64,000 nucleotides of DNA, from contig OU015568.1 in assembly GCA_907165135.1 (NCBI GenBank), positions 17,028,477-17,092,476 of the forward strand, given 5' to 3'. Each line of letters starts with the position of its first letter. The first letter of the stretch is position 1. Source of the stretch: Oikopleura dioica (Eukaryota > Chordata > Appendicularia > Copelata > Oikopleuridae). Made by a program: the position numbers and the translations under genes. This document shows, piece by piece, positions 23,501 to 35,167 of the stretch. Below the pieces are notes generated by a model. That model was given only the letters and a program-made list of their open reading frames with translations, was not told the DNA's origin and ran no database searches.

Positions 23501-26500
23501 TGGACATTGAGGAGGCCCATAATTGGTCGGCCATGACTGTGATCCGTCTGGACAGGTGCATCCGTCGTTAATTTCATCATAAACCATATTATTTGGGCAG
23601 CACATGGGACCATTTTTTCCTTCGTACATTGTATCGAAAGATCCACAATATGGACACAAATGTGTGTCTGGGTCTGGCGAAATTCCTGCATCCAAGAACA
23701 TTCCTGGCGGGTTGCAAATGCATTTCTCGCGATCTTGGTCGTAAAATGAGTTAGCTGGGCAGCAAAGAAGCTCTGGCGTATTTTTGGCGAAATTGAAGAG
23801 CCATGGACAGTCCCCGTTGCATTGGCCGTCTCCGAATGGGTATTGTCCATCAGAGCAGACGCAACCCATTTGATTGTCACTCCAGTGCTGATTCGCTGGA
23901 CAACATTGGATATTATCATACATATCGGTGAAGGAAGTTAAGCCATCGGGACATGGCGGACAGACGTAGTTTTCCATGTCAGCTTCGATTCCGTTTTCGC
24001 ACATGCAGATACCGTTCATGTTGTTGAAGCCGGTGAAACCATCGTTTGGACAGCAAATGACTCCGAATTCATTCGACTGGTACGTAGTTCCCGGTGGACA
24101 ATCACCATTGCATTCGCCATTAGCGCCGGGAGGGTCTCCGTTCTTACAAACGCAAGATTGTCCGTCGAATTGATGATTCTGACCGCAGCAGTGGATGTTC
24201 TTTCCGTTGTCGTAGTGGACAGTCATAGATTGAGGACAAATCCCACAAGTCGATTCACCGTTAACTATTTGTGGCTCCATATTAATGTAGTTCCCATTTT
24301 GGCAAATACATTTTTTCAGGTCATTGTCATAATCGGATCCGATAGGACAGCACTCTCTCTCTGGAGCTGGGCCGGCAAGATACCAACCAGCAGGACAGTC
24401 GCCATCACATCCCGTCCATCCGTGCGGCATCGATCCATCTGAACACTGACATCCGGCAAAATTGAAATATCTTCTGTTTTCTGGGCAGCAAGTTGTGTCG
24501 TCGTGATTCATCCAAAAGGGAACTTCATTTTGAGCGCAGCCGGTGCAAGAGTTCATTGATGTGGCTTCGTTACCACTGTTTGTGCAGAAGCAAACCAACG
24601 CAGGACTATTATACTGAAGCTCAGATCCAACAGGACAGCATGATTTAACGTTTTTGTAAATCGGGATTCCAGGTTTCCGATAGATAGAAGCCAGGATCGC
24701 ATTCACCGTAGCACTCTCCCCGAGGACCAGGCGGTTGTCCGTCTTGGCACAAGCAAACACTTCCTCCGAAGCTGTACTGACCTTCAGGACAGCAGATTGG
24801 TTCCGAACTACCAGGACTAACGAAAGGAACCAACTCTGACGAGCAGTAGTAACAGCCGCGTTCAGGATGAGGTGTATCTCCTGCATTCGGTTCCGGGCCA
24901 GTTCCACCATTCCATCCATAGTCGCATCTGCATCGTTGTTCACAAGGGCTGTTGTCAAACCACGAGCCAACGGGACAGCAAAGACTGTCACCGTCAAGAC
25001 TGTAGCCATAAAGATATTCTCCAGTAGGGCAATCTCCTGGGCAACCGTAGCCTTGGTCTTCCGCTCCATTTGGACAGGCACACTTTTGCATGATGTCACT
25101 CCACACGTGATTTTTTGGGCAACAAACTTCTACGCCGTTGTCTTTCTTTTGTTTGTGATGATTTGTTGCGCAAAATGGGCAGTTGCCGTCAACATCTGGT
25201 GCGGTCGGGGGAGAGAGGTTATCGCAAGCGCAGCCGACAAAGCCGTTGTTGTCAACGAAAGATGTTCCAGGAGGGCAGCAAGTGATTTCAGGATACAATG
25301 AGCCGAGAGTTGTTCCAGCTGGACAGTCTCCAGGACATTCGTTAGTGAACATGTCTGGCTTGTTGACCCCATCCTGGCAGAAACAAGTCCCAAGAGTCTC
25401 GTTGTACGTTGATTGCCCAGGGCAGCACTCGATTCCGTTGAAGACTTCGAATTCTCGGAAACCAGGGGGACAAACAGAACATTTTCCGATGCTTTTATAG
25501 GGTTGAAAATCTAAAGACGACTAGCGAAGAATGAAAAAAGAAATGTTAATTGATCATGTTATCATTTTTTTAAATAAAGACAACCGTAGCTTGAATCGAC
25601 TGTTTGCCAGTTTCCGAACTGATCCGGGCATTGAACTTGATCTCGGCAGGTGTTGGGGTCCCAATGGTATGACGCACCCTGGGGAAGACAGAACCAGCCT
25701 TCATCTTCTGACCAGTAGAGCTTTGTCCAATATGGACTCTTTGGGCAGTCCCCGGGACATTCGTTTGGCTCAAGACCATTCGCACCAGGAATTGTTAAAT
25801 CTTGACAAATGCACATTGAGAGTTTAGTGCTCCAAACTGTGTTGTGTGGGCAGCATTCTGTTCCGCTATTTTCCGTGTTCCAGAGACTACTCCCTTATTT
25901 ATGGTTTTCAGAATTCACGGTGTGCATTTACAATGTATCAAGCTATGATTCGTGAAAAACCATGCCTTTAGGACATTCCTTGCAAAATCCATCTTCATCA
26001 ACTTCTTGCCCGCCGCACATGCATGAGTGTGACTTTGAGTCGTAATACGCATTTTGGTGACAGCAAGTGATCGGATCGCTCAGAACTTGAACGAAATCAA
26101 TTGGGCAGTTGTTTCGAGGAGTTGCATCAGCCTCGGCAACTTCTGGCTCTGATTCGGGCTTGGTTAGACATCCTTTTTGATTTCCAATAGCTTGGCGAGT
26201 TCAAATAAATAAGATTGATTTTTAGAAAATGATTAAGGAAAACTGGCTTTTGATAAATTTATAAGACGTTTTTTTTTCTTCAAAATTCAAATTAAAATAT
26301 TCTCAAACGTTTGTGTTTGATTTGAACCTTTCATGAGATGCTGCTAGGATCACATTCACAGCATCCATTCGAGCCACATCTCAGTCCAGGTTGAAACGAC
26401 TCGCAGGATGCATCATCGCTGCAAGTTCCGAAGTAGCAGCTCTTAATTTACTCGTCTATATTTTTTCGCGATCATTTATTTAGCTATCTACCTCTCCGTC

Positions 26501-26860
26501 GCTCCCAGCTCCAGCTTTTTCCTCGCAACCGTCCATAGGATCGTTGTTTTTATCGACGAAGCCATCGGCACAGACACACTTATTTATCGAGAGATCACAA
26601 GTGAGTCGGGCTGCTCTACTGTCCTCAAAGCCCGGCTTCTGAGCAATCTTCCATATGGAACAGGCCTTGTCTGACTCGCAAGCAAGAACTGGCCAATAGT
26701 CGCCGTCGTCGGTGAAGAATCCTACGCCAGGTGACCCGGCAAGGGCAGCAGGGAGGAAAAGCGCAGACAGCTAAATTAATCGTTACATGATTTTTGAAAA
26801 ATCTCTGGCGATTCTCTTTATCTTGAATATAAATAAAATAAACTCAGAAAATACCTTCAT
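14591..26860 (-). CDS. Giant secreted protein of tandem Cys-rich repeats (coding exon split by a transposon)
   Basis: The first exon (26860-26855) encodes Met-Lys and splices to 26770-26492, giving a signal peptide MKLSALFLPAALA. Further exons lie at about 26436-26340, 26194-25950 and 25870-25560, followed by a very long repeat region from about 25500 to the stop at 14591-14593. Repeat units of about 65-75 residues alternate CPGDCPxGxY...CCPxGSxYD...CxCPNG with CGxCxxxxxxxxDxxGxxxCCxxNxxW...CxCxDGS. Removing the element at 18157-20662 and one target copy makes the repeat read straight through (CCKIN then HQYSLE). Frame changes at 24651 and 21469 fall in 5-nt T/A runs and are probably sequence errors. 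The corrected length is roughly 3,000 aa, with no transmembrane segment at the C-terminus (GDYLILEK). The repeats resemble no enzyme. In a larvacean, Cys-repeat secreted proteins of the filter-feeding house (oikosins) are the natural comparison, but that identity is inferred from architecture only. EB-module-like or mucin-associated matrix proteins are alternatives. Confidence 0.75.
18716..19960. mobile_element. Inner, older inverted-repeat element nested in the foldback element
   Basis: A second, inner pair of inverted arms is present. AAGGCTATAACGTCTCTTTT...GGTCGATTTCAAAAATT (18718-18790) mirrors 19890-19957, and AAACGCCGATCGGTTTTCC (18884) mirrors GGAAAACCGATCGGCGATT (19778). The arms are diverged, so this component is older than the outer arms' homogenisation or was captured by the outer element. 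No coding sequence was seen. Confidence 0.6.
19019..19474. mobile_element. 456-bp hAT-type MITE nested inside
   Basis: Perfect terminal inverted repeats beginning CAGGGCTGGCAAATTAGGG, flanked by the 8-bp duplication TTCTAGGG (19011-19018 and 19475-19482). The CAGGG end and 8-bp target duplication are typical of hAT non-autonomous elements. It interrupts the inner inverted-repeat element and is therefore the youngest of those two. Confidence 0.88.
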
Positions 26861-27224
26861 CTCTTCGCCTACAAAAGATGAACCAAGCGGTCGGTTTTAA
26901 AGGCAGCCTGTCAGGATTTATTCGATATTTGTCAGAAGGCCGCATTTAGTCAAAAACAAAGTCATGAAGAAGGTGGGGCCGTCTGGCCTGTTGAGAAAAT
27001 CTGGGAATATCAAATTCAGCGCTGCCAAGTTATGACAAGTCAAAATAACTCGGGCAAGAAAATTCATCAACGAAAGTTTAGAGGTTGAATCGGAATGATT
27101 TTCTTCCATACGATTTGTTTATTATGCGAGCTAGAATAATATATTTTTATAACATTCGATTGAAGGATTTATATTTATGAAAATAAACAGGAAGATTTCT
27201 GAAAATGCACTTCAGCAGAATTTA
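26861..27224. other. Intergenic gap between two minus-strand genes
   Basis: This 364-bp gap lies between the start of the Cys-rich gene and the stop of the helical-protein gene. It would contain the Cys-rich gene's promoter. No clear motif was recognised. Confidence 0.4.
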
Positions 27225-30200
27225 TTAATTGATAATCGAAATCAGCTGTCGAACACCCTCGATTGATTCAGCGATTCCAACAGCGCTTTGAAGAGTTACG
27301 CTGGAAATCTTCAGTATGGATTCAATCGTTTCAATTACTTAAAATAATTCAATTTAGTGAATTTCTTTTAAAATCTTACCTGCGTTTGCTTGTTCTTCAA
27401 GAATTCTCACAAGAATTTTACCAATCGAGGCCAAAAAGCCAGCGCTTTTGTCCATCGCCCACTTTTTAAAATCTTCTTTCGTTTTTAGAGACTTTTAAAA
27501 TTTCATTTTTAATAAAATTTTTCCTTCCTACTTTTGGAGAATAATCAATCAAATCAGGGATGAACTCAGCGATATTTCTGGAAGTAGTTTCGTTGAAGAA
27601 AATTCCCGTTAATTCCATTAGCTTGTAATCAAACTTGTAATTTGGTGGCAGAGACGCTTAAAAACTCGCTTTCTTTATAAATTATGAATTATTACCTTCC
27701 GAAAGAACGCCGTAAAAATGAATTTCAAACCCAAAGACGATATTTGCTACTTTCGCCCATTTAGCAATTAACTCTGCTTCTCCCCTCGCAGATTCTGGAA
27801 GCAGTTTTGCAAGACTTTCAAGAGTTCCAACGACGCTGTCTGTTAGGTACTCCTTGACTTCTATCTGCCGCATGAGTATTTGATATGTTTCGGAGAAGAT
27901 TTGAAGATTACCAGAAGAATTGCTAGAAATTTAAGTTTGATGCGAAAATAAGAAAATATTTACGAAGAAACATGAACAAAGTACTCGAGCATCTTCGTGA
28001 GAGGCTCGATCAAAGCGTCGACTGCATCAGTAACTGAGTTGGCCGGGATTTGAAGCAGTTCGAAAAATGCAGGTCTAAACATTTGTATTCTTTGATTTCC
28101 AGCATTTCTACTTGCCCAATAATAAGATTGACTCTTTCCAAGAGACTGTCAACTTCTAGGGATGCTCGATAATCTTCAAAAATAAACTCTTTGAGCGATT
28201 TGCAGAAGTCATTTTTGCATTCATCGCCTGAAAGCTCAACAAATCAATCTCTTTTTTTAGCGACAAGTTTTACCTTCGAAGAGTTTCAGCAGCTCATCTA
28301 AATGTTCAAAAATCTTTTCAACCGATCTTTTGTTTGCTTTAGCAGCTTCAGCTACCGCGAAAAAAAAAAAAAAAAAAAAAAAAAAATAGCGCTTTTCTTG
28401 TTGCTTCACCGATAGCTGTCAAAAATTTTGCTTCCTCGAGATTTTCGGTCGACAGCGAAGCCGCAGATTCAGCGATCCATTGAACTGTGCTCATGTAGAT
28501 TTCCGCAGCTTTTTTACTTATTTTTCCGGCAAGTTCAGTTGATTTTTCTTGATGAAAAAGCCCGATTTCAGCCAGTTCTTTTGCGTCATCAAAAAGCTCA
28601 AATGCTGGGTCGACAACAGTACTTTTGATTTTTTTCAGATTCAAATTTAATCCGATCAGCTCGGCCATGTTATTGTTCAAGAAGAGGTCCAAAACGGCCT
28701 GCAGAGCGGATTTCACAACGAAATCTTTCGCTTTGTCCCAATTATGAATACACTTTAATTCAGTTTCACTTCCGTCTTAAGGATTCTTCCTACAAATGTA
28801 TTCACTTTTCCTTGTTCTTGGAGCTCCCGTAGGAATGGAACGATTTCGTATTGAACGAAGTCTTCTATGTTTTCATCATTAATGAATGATGCTAGAAATT
28901 TCAAGTTTTAATTAATTTTTTCAATAAATAATCACCTCCGAAATCAACGATAGCGATGGCGATAGTGATCAAGTCCTCAGTCTGAAGTTGGTCAGCCGAT
29001 TCGATCGACGCAAAAACTTGCCAAATCGAAATTATTGAGTCTGATTGAGAAATAAACTTGATCGGCGACTGAGCGATTTCATCAAGAGCAGGGCTCTAAA
29101 TAGACTAGTCCGGGCTCGGACTTAGTCCGAAGTCCGTCCGGTCTAGTCCGGCCGGACGGACCAGACTTCTGATTTTTGGCTGAGAAAATTTTCGGACTAG
29201 ACCAGACCAGACTTGCCTTTTTCGCCGGACTTAGTCCGAAAAAGTCCGAAAAGTCCGAAAAGCTGGACCACTTTCAGACTTATGTTTTAGTCCGAAAAGT
29301 CCGAGAAGTCCGAGAAAGTCCGAGAAGACTTGACCACTTCCAGACTACTTACAGACTTATTTTCAGACCAATTAAGTCCGAAAAAGTCCGAAAAGTCTTC
29401 ATTTTTCTAAGTGAAACCCTTAAGATAACATCATACACTTGATGCGGTCCCCTTGAAAAGGGTCTTAGCTTAATTTTCATCATAAAAATATTGATCAGTT
29501 AAGGTGATCATAATGATATAAATGATTGAAAAATATTTTCACTTTAACTTATCGTTGTGACACCCTTAAGAGGGAGGGGGTCGAAATTATTCTGCATGCA
29601 GAACTATTCTGCAAAAAATAGAACTATTCTGCAAAAAGTAGAACTATTCCGCGTTTCGCAGAACTATTCTGCAATTGTAGAACTATTCTGCAAAATACAG
29701 AACTATTCTGCACAAGTGCAGAACTATTCTGCATTGTGTTGAAAAGAAGATCTTCATTTAGAGACAAAATTTCACTGTTTGGAAGCACGCTGCGGGCCTA
29801 CGGCCCTTGCGCGCAAATTCTGGTAGGGAACTCATTTCTGAAGGTGGCCAACTTTCTCTACTCTCGCGCCTCCTTTGATAAAAGTCGTTTTTCTTATATG
29901 CAGAACTATTCTGCATGCAGAATAGTTTCGAAGGTTTCCCCTTAAGAGGCCTGTGAGTTTGTTTTCCTTCTAGTGCCCTAGCAACTGTCGAGCTACGAAA
30001 GAATCAAAAATATCTCAAAAATCTTAAGGGGATCAACCCGATATCCGTTTTTGAAAAAGTCATTATCAATTGACGGAGGGGTCCTTAACCTTATCGACAA
30101 TATTTCGAAATTTATTCAAATTTTTTATCGAAAATTTTTCGAAAAATTTTCGGATTTTTCGGACTAGACCGGACTAGACCGGATTTTTGGCTTTTTCTCG

Positions 30201-31026
30201 GACCAGACTTTTTCGGACTTTTTCGGACTTTTCCCGGACTAGACCAGACTTAAAGTCCGAGTTTTCCAATTCGGACCAGACCAGACCAGACTTGTAAATT
30301 TCGCCCAAGTGCCCGGACCTGGACAGACCGGACTTTTGATTTTCGCCTCAGATTTAGAGCCCTGATCAAGAGCTGGGTTGTCCTCCATTTTCTCCAAGAA
30401 ATTCGCAAGAGTTTCAACCGCAAAAAGAGCCAAAGCCCCACCATCATCTTGTAGGTTTACATTCTGATAGGACCCGAAATCTTCTTTGAATCCAGTTAAA
30501 GTTTCTTAACCCAAAATCAAACCAGCAATTCATTTCAAAAATGGACCTTGTACCCATTCAACAGTAGGTAAAATCCAGAGGTCAGAAAAATCATCCAAGT
30601 CAAAATCAATGTCCTTCAAAAACGCTTCCTGAAAGGACAGTAAGACAAAAGCCAGTTTCGCACGAAAAAGATGCTCAATCGAGACAGTATTTCAAATACC
30701 TGTAACAAAGGGTCAGTCACTAAATCGTCAACAAGTTTTGTGACGTCTATCTTTTCCGATTCTTGTTCCACTGCTTCAGTTATCAGCGGAAACGCGACGT
30801 CCATCACATAGTCCAGTACTTTCTTTTTATCCAGTTTTTCTAACAGTAAATTTTTACACGAAATATTTTTCAGATAAACCTAGATATTCATTGACCGCCG
30901 AGTTATTTCCGTTTTTAAGACTGTTGAGCAGCGTGTCATAAATCAAGCAGGGAATAGAAACGATCGTGCAAGTGTACGCAGAACTCGAATTTGCCAAAAG
31001 GCGAAGAAAATTAATCGCAGAATCCA
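27225..31026 (-). CDS. Multi-exon gene for an all-helical protein of unknown family, with a hAT insertion in an exon
   Basis: Minus-strand exons with good splice signals include 31026-30880 (MDSAINFLRLLANSSSAY), 30839-30700 (EKLDKKKVLDYVMDV...LVTDPLLQ), about 30630-30550 (EAFLKDIDFDLDDFSDLW) and an exon ending ...ETLANFLEKMEDNPALD. The last is interrupted by the element at 29089-30364 and resumes as EIAQSPIKFISQSD. Further exons run to the stop at 27225-27227 (ending GIAESIEGVRQLISIIN). The sequence is Leu/Ala/Glu-rich, with predicted amphipathic helices and almost no Cys. No transmembrane segment or known motif was seen. One intron near 28356-28402 has a 27-T polypyrimidine tract and would need a GA donor. 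A frame change near 28770 is unresolved. The N-terminal exon may not be the first. Family unknown. Insertions and odd junctions leave open that it is decaying. Confidence 0.5.
29089..30364. mobile_element. 1.28-kb hAT-type non-autonomous element with internal tandem arrays
   Basis: Ends CAGGGCTCTAAAT / ATTTAGAGCCCTG with the 8-bp duplication ATCAAGAG at 29081-29088 and 30365-30372. The sub-terminal regions contain many copies of AGTCCGAAAA and ACTAGACCGGACT in mirrored orientation. The centre (29590-29735 and about 29900) holds seven or more copies of GAACTATTCTGCA. No transposase frame is present. It is inserted in a coding exon of the surrounding minus-strand gene, with codons matching on both sides. 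Confidence 0.85.
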
Positions 31027-31263
31027 TTTCTCTCGCATGTTCGAATCTGATTCTCGTGAAATGCGAATCCAAAGTACGAGGAGTTGTTAAGACAATTGTA
31101 GGATTTCAATATGGAGCTTAACAATGACTGGAGTGATTACAGAACCATCACTCCGGATGCTCGTCAGGAGTATTGTCCGACTTTGGGAGTCTGACGTTTG
31201 AGAGAAGTTTCGAAACGGAGAATATATTCTTCTCTCAACGATGCGCCTTGATAATGTTCTTAA

Positions 31264-31906
31264 GGGGTGGTGGTCAAGAAATTTTTTCGACTTTTTAAAA
31301 TTTTGATACTATTTTTAGATTCCTTGATAAAAAGGAGCATTTTTGGTCCCTAGCTTTTTGATTGGACCAACTTTCTTTAAGAAAATTTTCGATTTTATGC
31401 TATAAAATCGCCATTTTCGGCGATTTTGAAACGCGTTTTTCGCACTAAAACCAACTCAAAATTTATATTTTATTGCTAAATAATGTTAATTAATCATATT
31501 TTAATTATTATAATTTAAAAAATTACGATTATTGTGATGTTTTCCAAAATTTCATTAAAAAATGAGTGAAAATGAAGATTTTTCAGAAAACAAGATGTTT
31601 TCATTCAATTACTAGTTTCTTTTCTAACAAGGTGAACTTTGTTAAACTAAGCCGCCCACACGCTTAAGGGTTCAAACTTTCCCCGGTTAATTTTATTTTG
31701 AAAAAATGATAAGGGGATAGAGTTTTTAGGTCAAGAGATGGGTCTACTCTGAAGGAATTTTTCACCATTTTTTCGAAAAAATTTTTTCAAACATAGCCGC
31801 CCACATAAATTGGACTTATTTTTGACTTATTTTCAATTAGAGAAAAAAATTTTTTGAAAAATTGGAGTTTTTAGGTTGAAAAAGTCTTAGTCTCGACCAC
31901 CACCCC
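31264..31906. mobile_element. 643-bp MITE flanked by TTAA
   Basis: Inverted ends GGGGTGGTGGTC / GACCACCACCCC lie directly inside TTAA tetranucleotides (31260-31263 and 31907-31910). A TTAA target is typical of piggyBac- or Kolobok-type elements. No coding capacity. A related phrase, AGCCGCCCACA, occurs twice inside. Confidence 0.75.
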
Positions 31907-32124
31907 TTAAAGCCCGACTTATGAAAATTTTAAAAGTGTAGATGAAAGAGCATAAAAAGATTAGTTAGTGCACAAAAATCACGATAATCGAAATAATTAA
32001 ACCAGCTGAATAGTGAGAGTGAAAAAGAGCGAGAAGCGCGTGCGGACCTCGGTCGGCGGGGTAGAGTAGGATCCTTGCGCGCGCCCCTTTGACGCTATTT
32101 CTCATCCTCAGAGAATCTGATGGG

Positions 32125-32675
32125 ATGATTATGCACCAAAATTTCTTCTTGAAAGGTATACTCAAATTTTACAGGCTTTCTTCTCGTACAATTCATTTTC
32201 TCACTTATCTGGTTGAGCTGCAATTTACTCTCAATATTTTTCTTTCTTTTGCTATCTCCTCCTAGATTATGATAAACAGGTCATTGTCACTGGTACTGTT
32301 GGAAAGGATTTTCATAGGACTTTAATAAATGGCTAAAAGATTTTCAAATTTCCGCCTCAGTCACTAATTAGGTCCATAAATGACCTATTTATAGGGCGCG
32401 CGGCGCACTCCGGGATTAAAAATCGATCATGATTCGCGAGCGAGGTGGAAATTTGAAAATCTTTTAGCCATTTATTAAAGTCCTATGAAAATCCTTTCCA
32501 ACAGTACCAGTGACAATGACCTGTTTATCATAATCTAGGAGGAGATAGCAAAAGAAAGAAAAATATTGAGAGTAAATTGCAGCTCAACCAGATAAGTGAG
32601 AAAAATGAATTGTACGAGAAGAAAGCCTGTAAAATTTGAGTATACCTTTCAAGAAGAAATTTTGGTGCATAATCA
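32125..32675. repeat. Near-perfect 234-bp inverted repeat with 83-bp loop
   Basis: Arms 32125-32358 and 32442-32675 are reverse complements with very few mismatches (for example TTTCCGCCTC against GAGGTGGAAA). The outer ends read ATGATTATGCACCAAAA. The loop (32359-32441) is GC-richer and contains GGGCGCGCGGCGC. A transcript would fold into a long double-stranded hairpin. It may be a foldback MITE, but I did not find a convincing target duplication. Confidence 0.85.
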
Positions 32676-33613
32676 TTATTATAATTTATCGAGATTTTTG
32701 GGCCGTACTAAACGGCCGGTGGACATTTTCCAGGTGAGTGATTGAATTTAGCTGAAATTTATTTTCTGGGTTGATTTGAATTTCAAATTTTGTGTTTCAC
32801 AAACGCGCGAAGCAAACAAATACAGACAGCTGTTTTTGGAGGCTCCATTAGGTTTTGAAGAGAAGAAATTTTCACACAATTTCGCGGCCTCGCAAATTTT
32901 ATAGAGCTTTGACGATCGGTTTTGGGCGTACTCAAACAGCTTGAACCCGTAAAAGGGATTTCCTCTTGATTTCCGGAACACGATGAATCGTTTATCAAGG
33001 AAAAAATCTACAATTACAGTAATTTAACGAAGAAAGCCACACCTGCATCTTTGAAAAATATTCACGTTTCGGCGGACAAGCCAATTTTGCTCGGCTCATT
33101 GAATCAGAATTACATTCAAGGAAAAGGGGATTTTTCTTTGAACCTATTTATCTCGCCTTTGTTTTGGCTCTTTGACGGATGAGGCGACTGAATAGCCGCG
33201 GCTTAGCCCCAATTTTCATCCCTCTTTTTGTCGAAAATTGACGTCAAATGAAACAATTGGTTTCGAGCTGCGCGCGGAAATTAAACTCGTGGCGCACGCA
33301 CGTGCCTTGCTCAGAGGAGAAGGCTGACTTGTTTTCAAATTTGAAAGATTCAGAGGAGTTCTAGAGCCTCTCTGGGCGATATTTGAGCACGTGGGGGATG
33401 ATAAGCTTCCGTAAAATAATATTCTGAAGAAGGGCAACTCTAAAAAGGCAATCCGCAGAATTTTCTCGTGATATTCAGCCAATTTTTAAATTGATTTTTA
33501 AACTGATTGTCAATTAGGATAAAAGACAACATTTAATGATATTTGTTGCTATTTCAAAACATTTCTGGAAATTAAGGACATTCAGACATCCAAATACATT
33601 GGGGAACATTAAG
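32676..33613. other. Non-coding stretch
   Basis: Several short minus-strand open frames exist (for example 33216-33482), but none has exon-like borders or recognisable similarity. No further repeat was identified. Confidence 0.4.
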
Positions 33614-33886
33614 GGGTGGCGGGCGCTGAGGTTATGCCATAACCAGGTTATGCATTTTCATGGATTTTGCATAACCTGGTTATGCATTCTCGATTTAAAT
33701 TGGAGCAATTTGAGGCTAAATTGGTTCCAAAAGACTTAAAAACGATGTTTTCTCTAAGATCAGGCGCGAAGCGCACTTGAACTATCTGTTACATATCAAT
33801 TAATATGATTTTTATTAAGAGTGCATAACCTGGTTATGCATTTGCATAACCTGGTTATGCATGCATAACCTCAGCGCCATACACCC
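33614..33886. mobile_element. 273-bp MITE built around a GCATAACC palindrome
   Basis: Flanked by ACATTAAG (33606-33613 and 33887-33894), an 8-bp target duplication. Sub-terminal inverted sequence GGCGCTGAGGTTATG / CATAACCTCAGCGCC. It contains four copies of the quasi-palindrome GCATAACCTGGTTATGC or its complement. An 8-bp duplication suggests a hAT-type element. No coding sequence. Confidence 0.8.
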
Positions 33887-33894
33887 ACATTAAG

Positions 33895-35167
33895 GAACAT
33901 GAAAGGACATCTCATGTCACATTTAAGAGCTTTCAGAAACATTCAGCGACATCGGGACATTTTTGTACAATTCACAACCGTTCCAAAATTATGCAAACGA
34001 ATCTTGACCTCTGAAGCTCTTTAGAGCTCCCTTTGTTTTCACTAATTGAGCCTCTTACTTTCGAATCTTGGAATTTCATTCCCACTCACCCACTCGAAAC
34101 AAACCCTCCATTAGAGGATAATTCGCGCTTCTTTCCGCGTCGGCCCCGTGTTTGATCCTTTTAACCGTATCGATTTGTTTACACTAAGACATGGGATGCA
34201 AAACATCGCCTTATACATTTTCCAACAAATATCCGAAAATCTACGCTGGTCGGTCGCCGTTTTTGATCAGTTTGGTTGGAAGAAGCGGCGACTGCTCGAG
34301 TTAATCCCTTTGAGCGCAGCCAACTGGATCAAGTGTATACTCCAGTTATCGGCGAAATGTAAGATTTCCGAAGAAACTCCTGCTTTCTTTGCTCGGTTAC
34401 TTGTGTAGAAAACCTGAGTCCGGGTCTGAAAGATCTTTGATGAAAAGTCGCGTGAAAAAAATCTTTTAGACCCTGACTCAGGTTTTCTACAGAGGTTTCT
34501 CAGAAAGAGAAATGTTTTTGGCGTCTTGCCGCATGAATTCCAGTACTTTTGATAATTTCTTTATCTCGGTCAAAAGCCGTAGCTCTTATTTTTGATTTCC
34601 ACTCAAAGTCGTCGCTGTAAAACCGTCAGATCTGATGCCACGGTGAATTATCTGTATATGCGTTTGTTTACAAGTACTCTTTTCTATTTTTCGCGTTGCT
34701 CTGATGCGCGCCAACTGAGCATAAAATTGGCCTCTGATTCTATTTTTCGAGAAGAGAACAAGGCAAACTCCGGTTCACGCATCATAAACCGTCTACTAAA
34801 TGAGCATGCTTTGATGTTCAAAGAAGGGCTGACGATTTGTCTATTCTCAGACAAATTAAGATGCCAAAAGGCTCGCAATTTGCATAAAATTAAACAACAT
34901 GATGATTAATTGTTTTTGGTATATTTGGTTGTATAAATAAGAATCTGCTGTTGAAGTTTCTTTCGGACAGGTTGGTGGGGCTACAGTAGTTTACATAAAT
35001 ACAGGAAATTTACATAAGATCAGTGTTTGTGTTGGAAAGAAAAAATGTGGGCTGTATCTGCTCCTTGTGTTTTTACATGTTGAATTTGCATACATCGGAA
35101 GGACTTTCCTGGGCAGATGAATTGGGAACTAAATGAAGCTATTTTTCTGGCTGAAGTACTCATTTCT
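33895..35167. other. Non-coding stretch containing one palindromic AP-1-like repeat
   Basis: Apart from the repeat at 34403-34497, no gene was supported. The plus-strand frames at 34148-34408 and 34592-34909 have no recognisable domain and lack splice context. Confidence 0.4.
34403..34497. repeat. Palindromic dispersed repeat, copy 1 (AP-1-like arms)
   Basis: Arms GTGTAGAAAACCTGAGTC and its mirror GACTCAGGTTTTCTAC enclose about 55 bp. One of nine copies in the window. Confidence 0.8.

Noticed and set aside
29590-29740. CRISPR-like spaced repeat
   Set aside because: Spacers are very short and irregular, the genome is animal, and the array is part of a hAT element.
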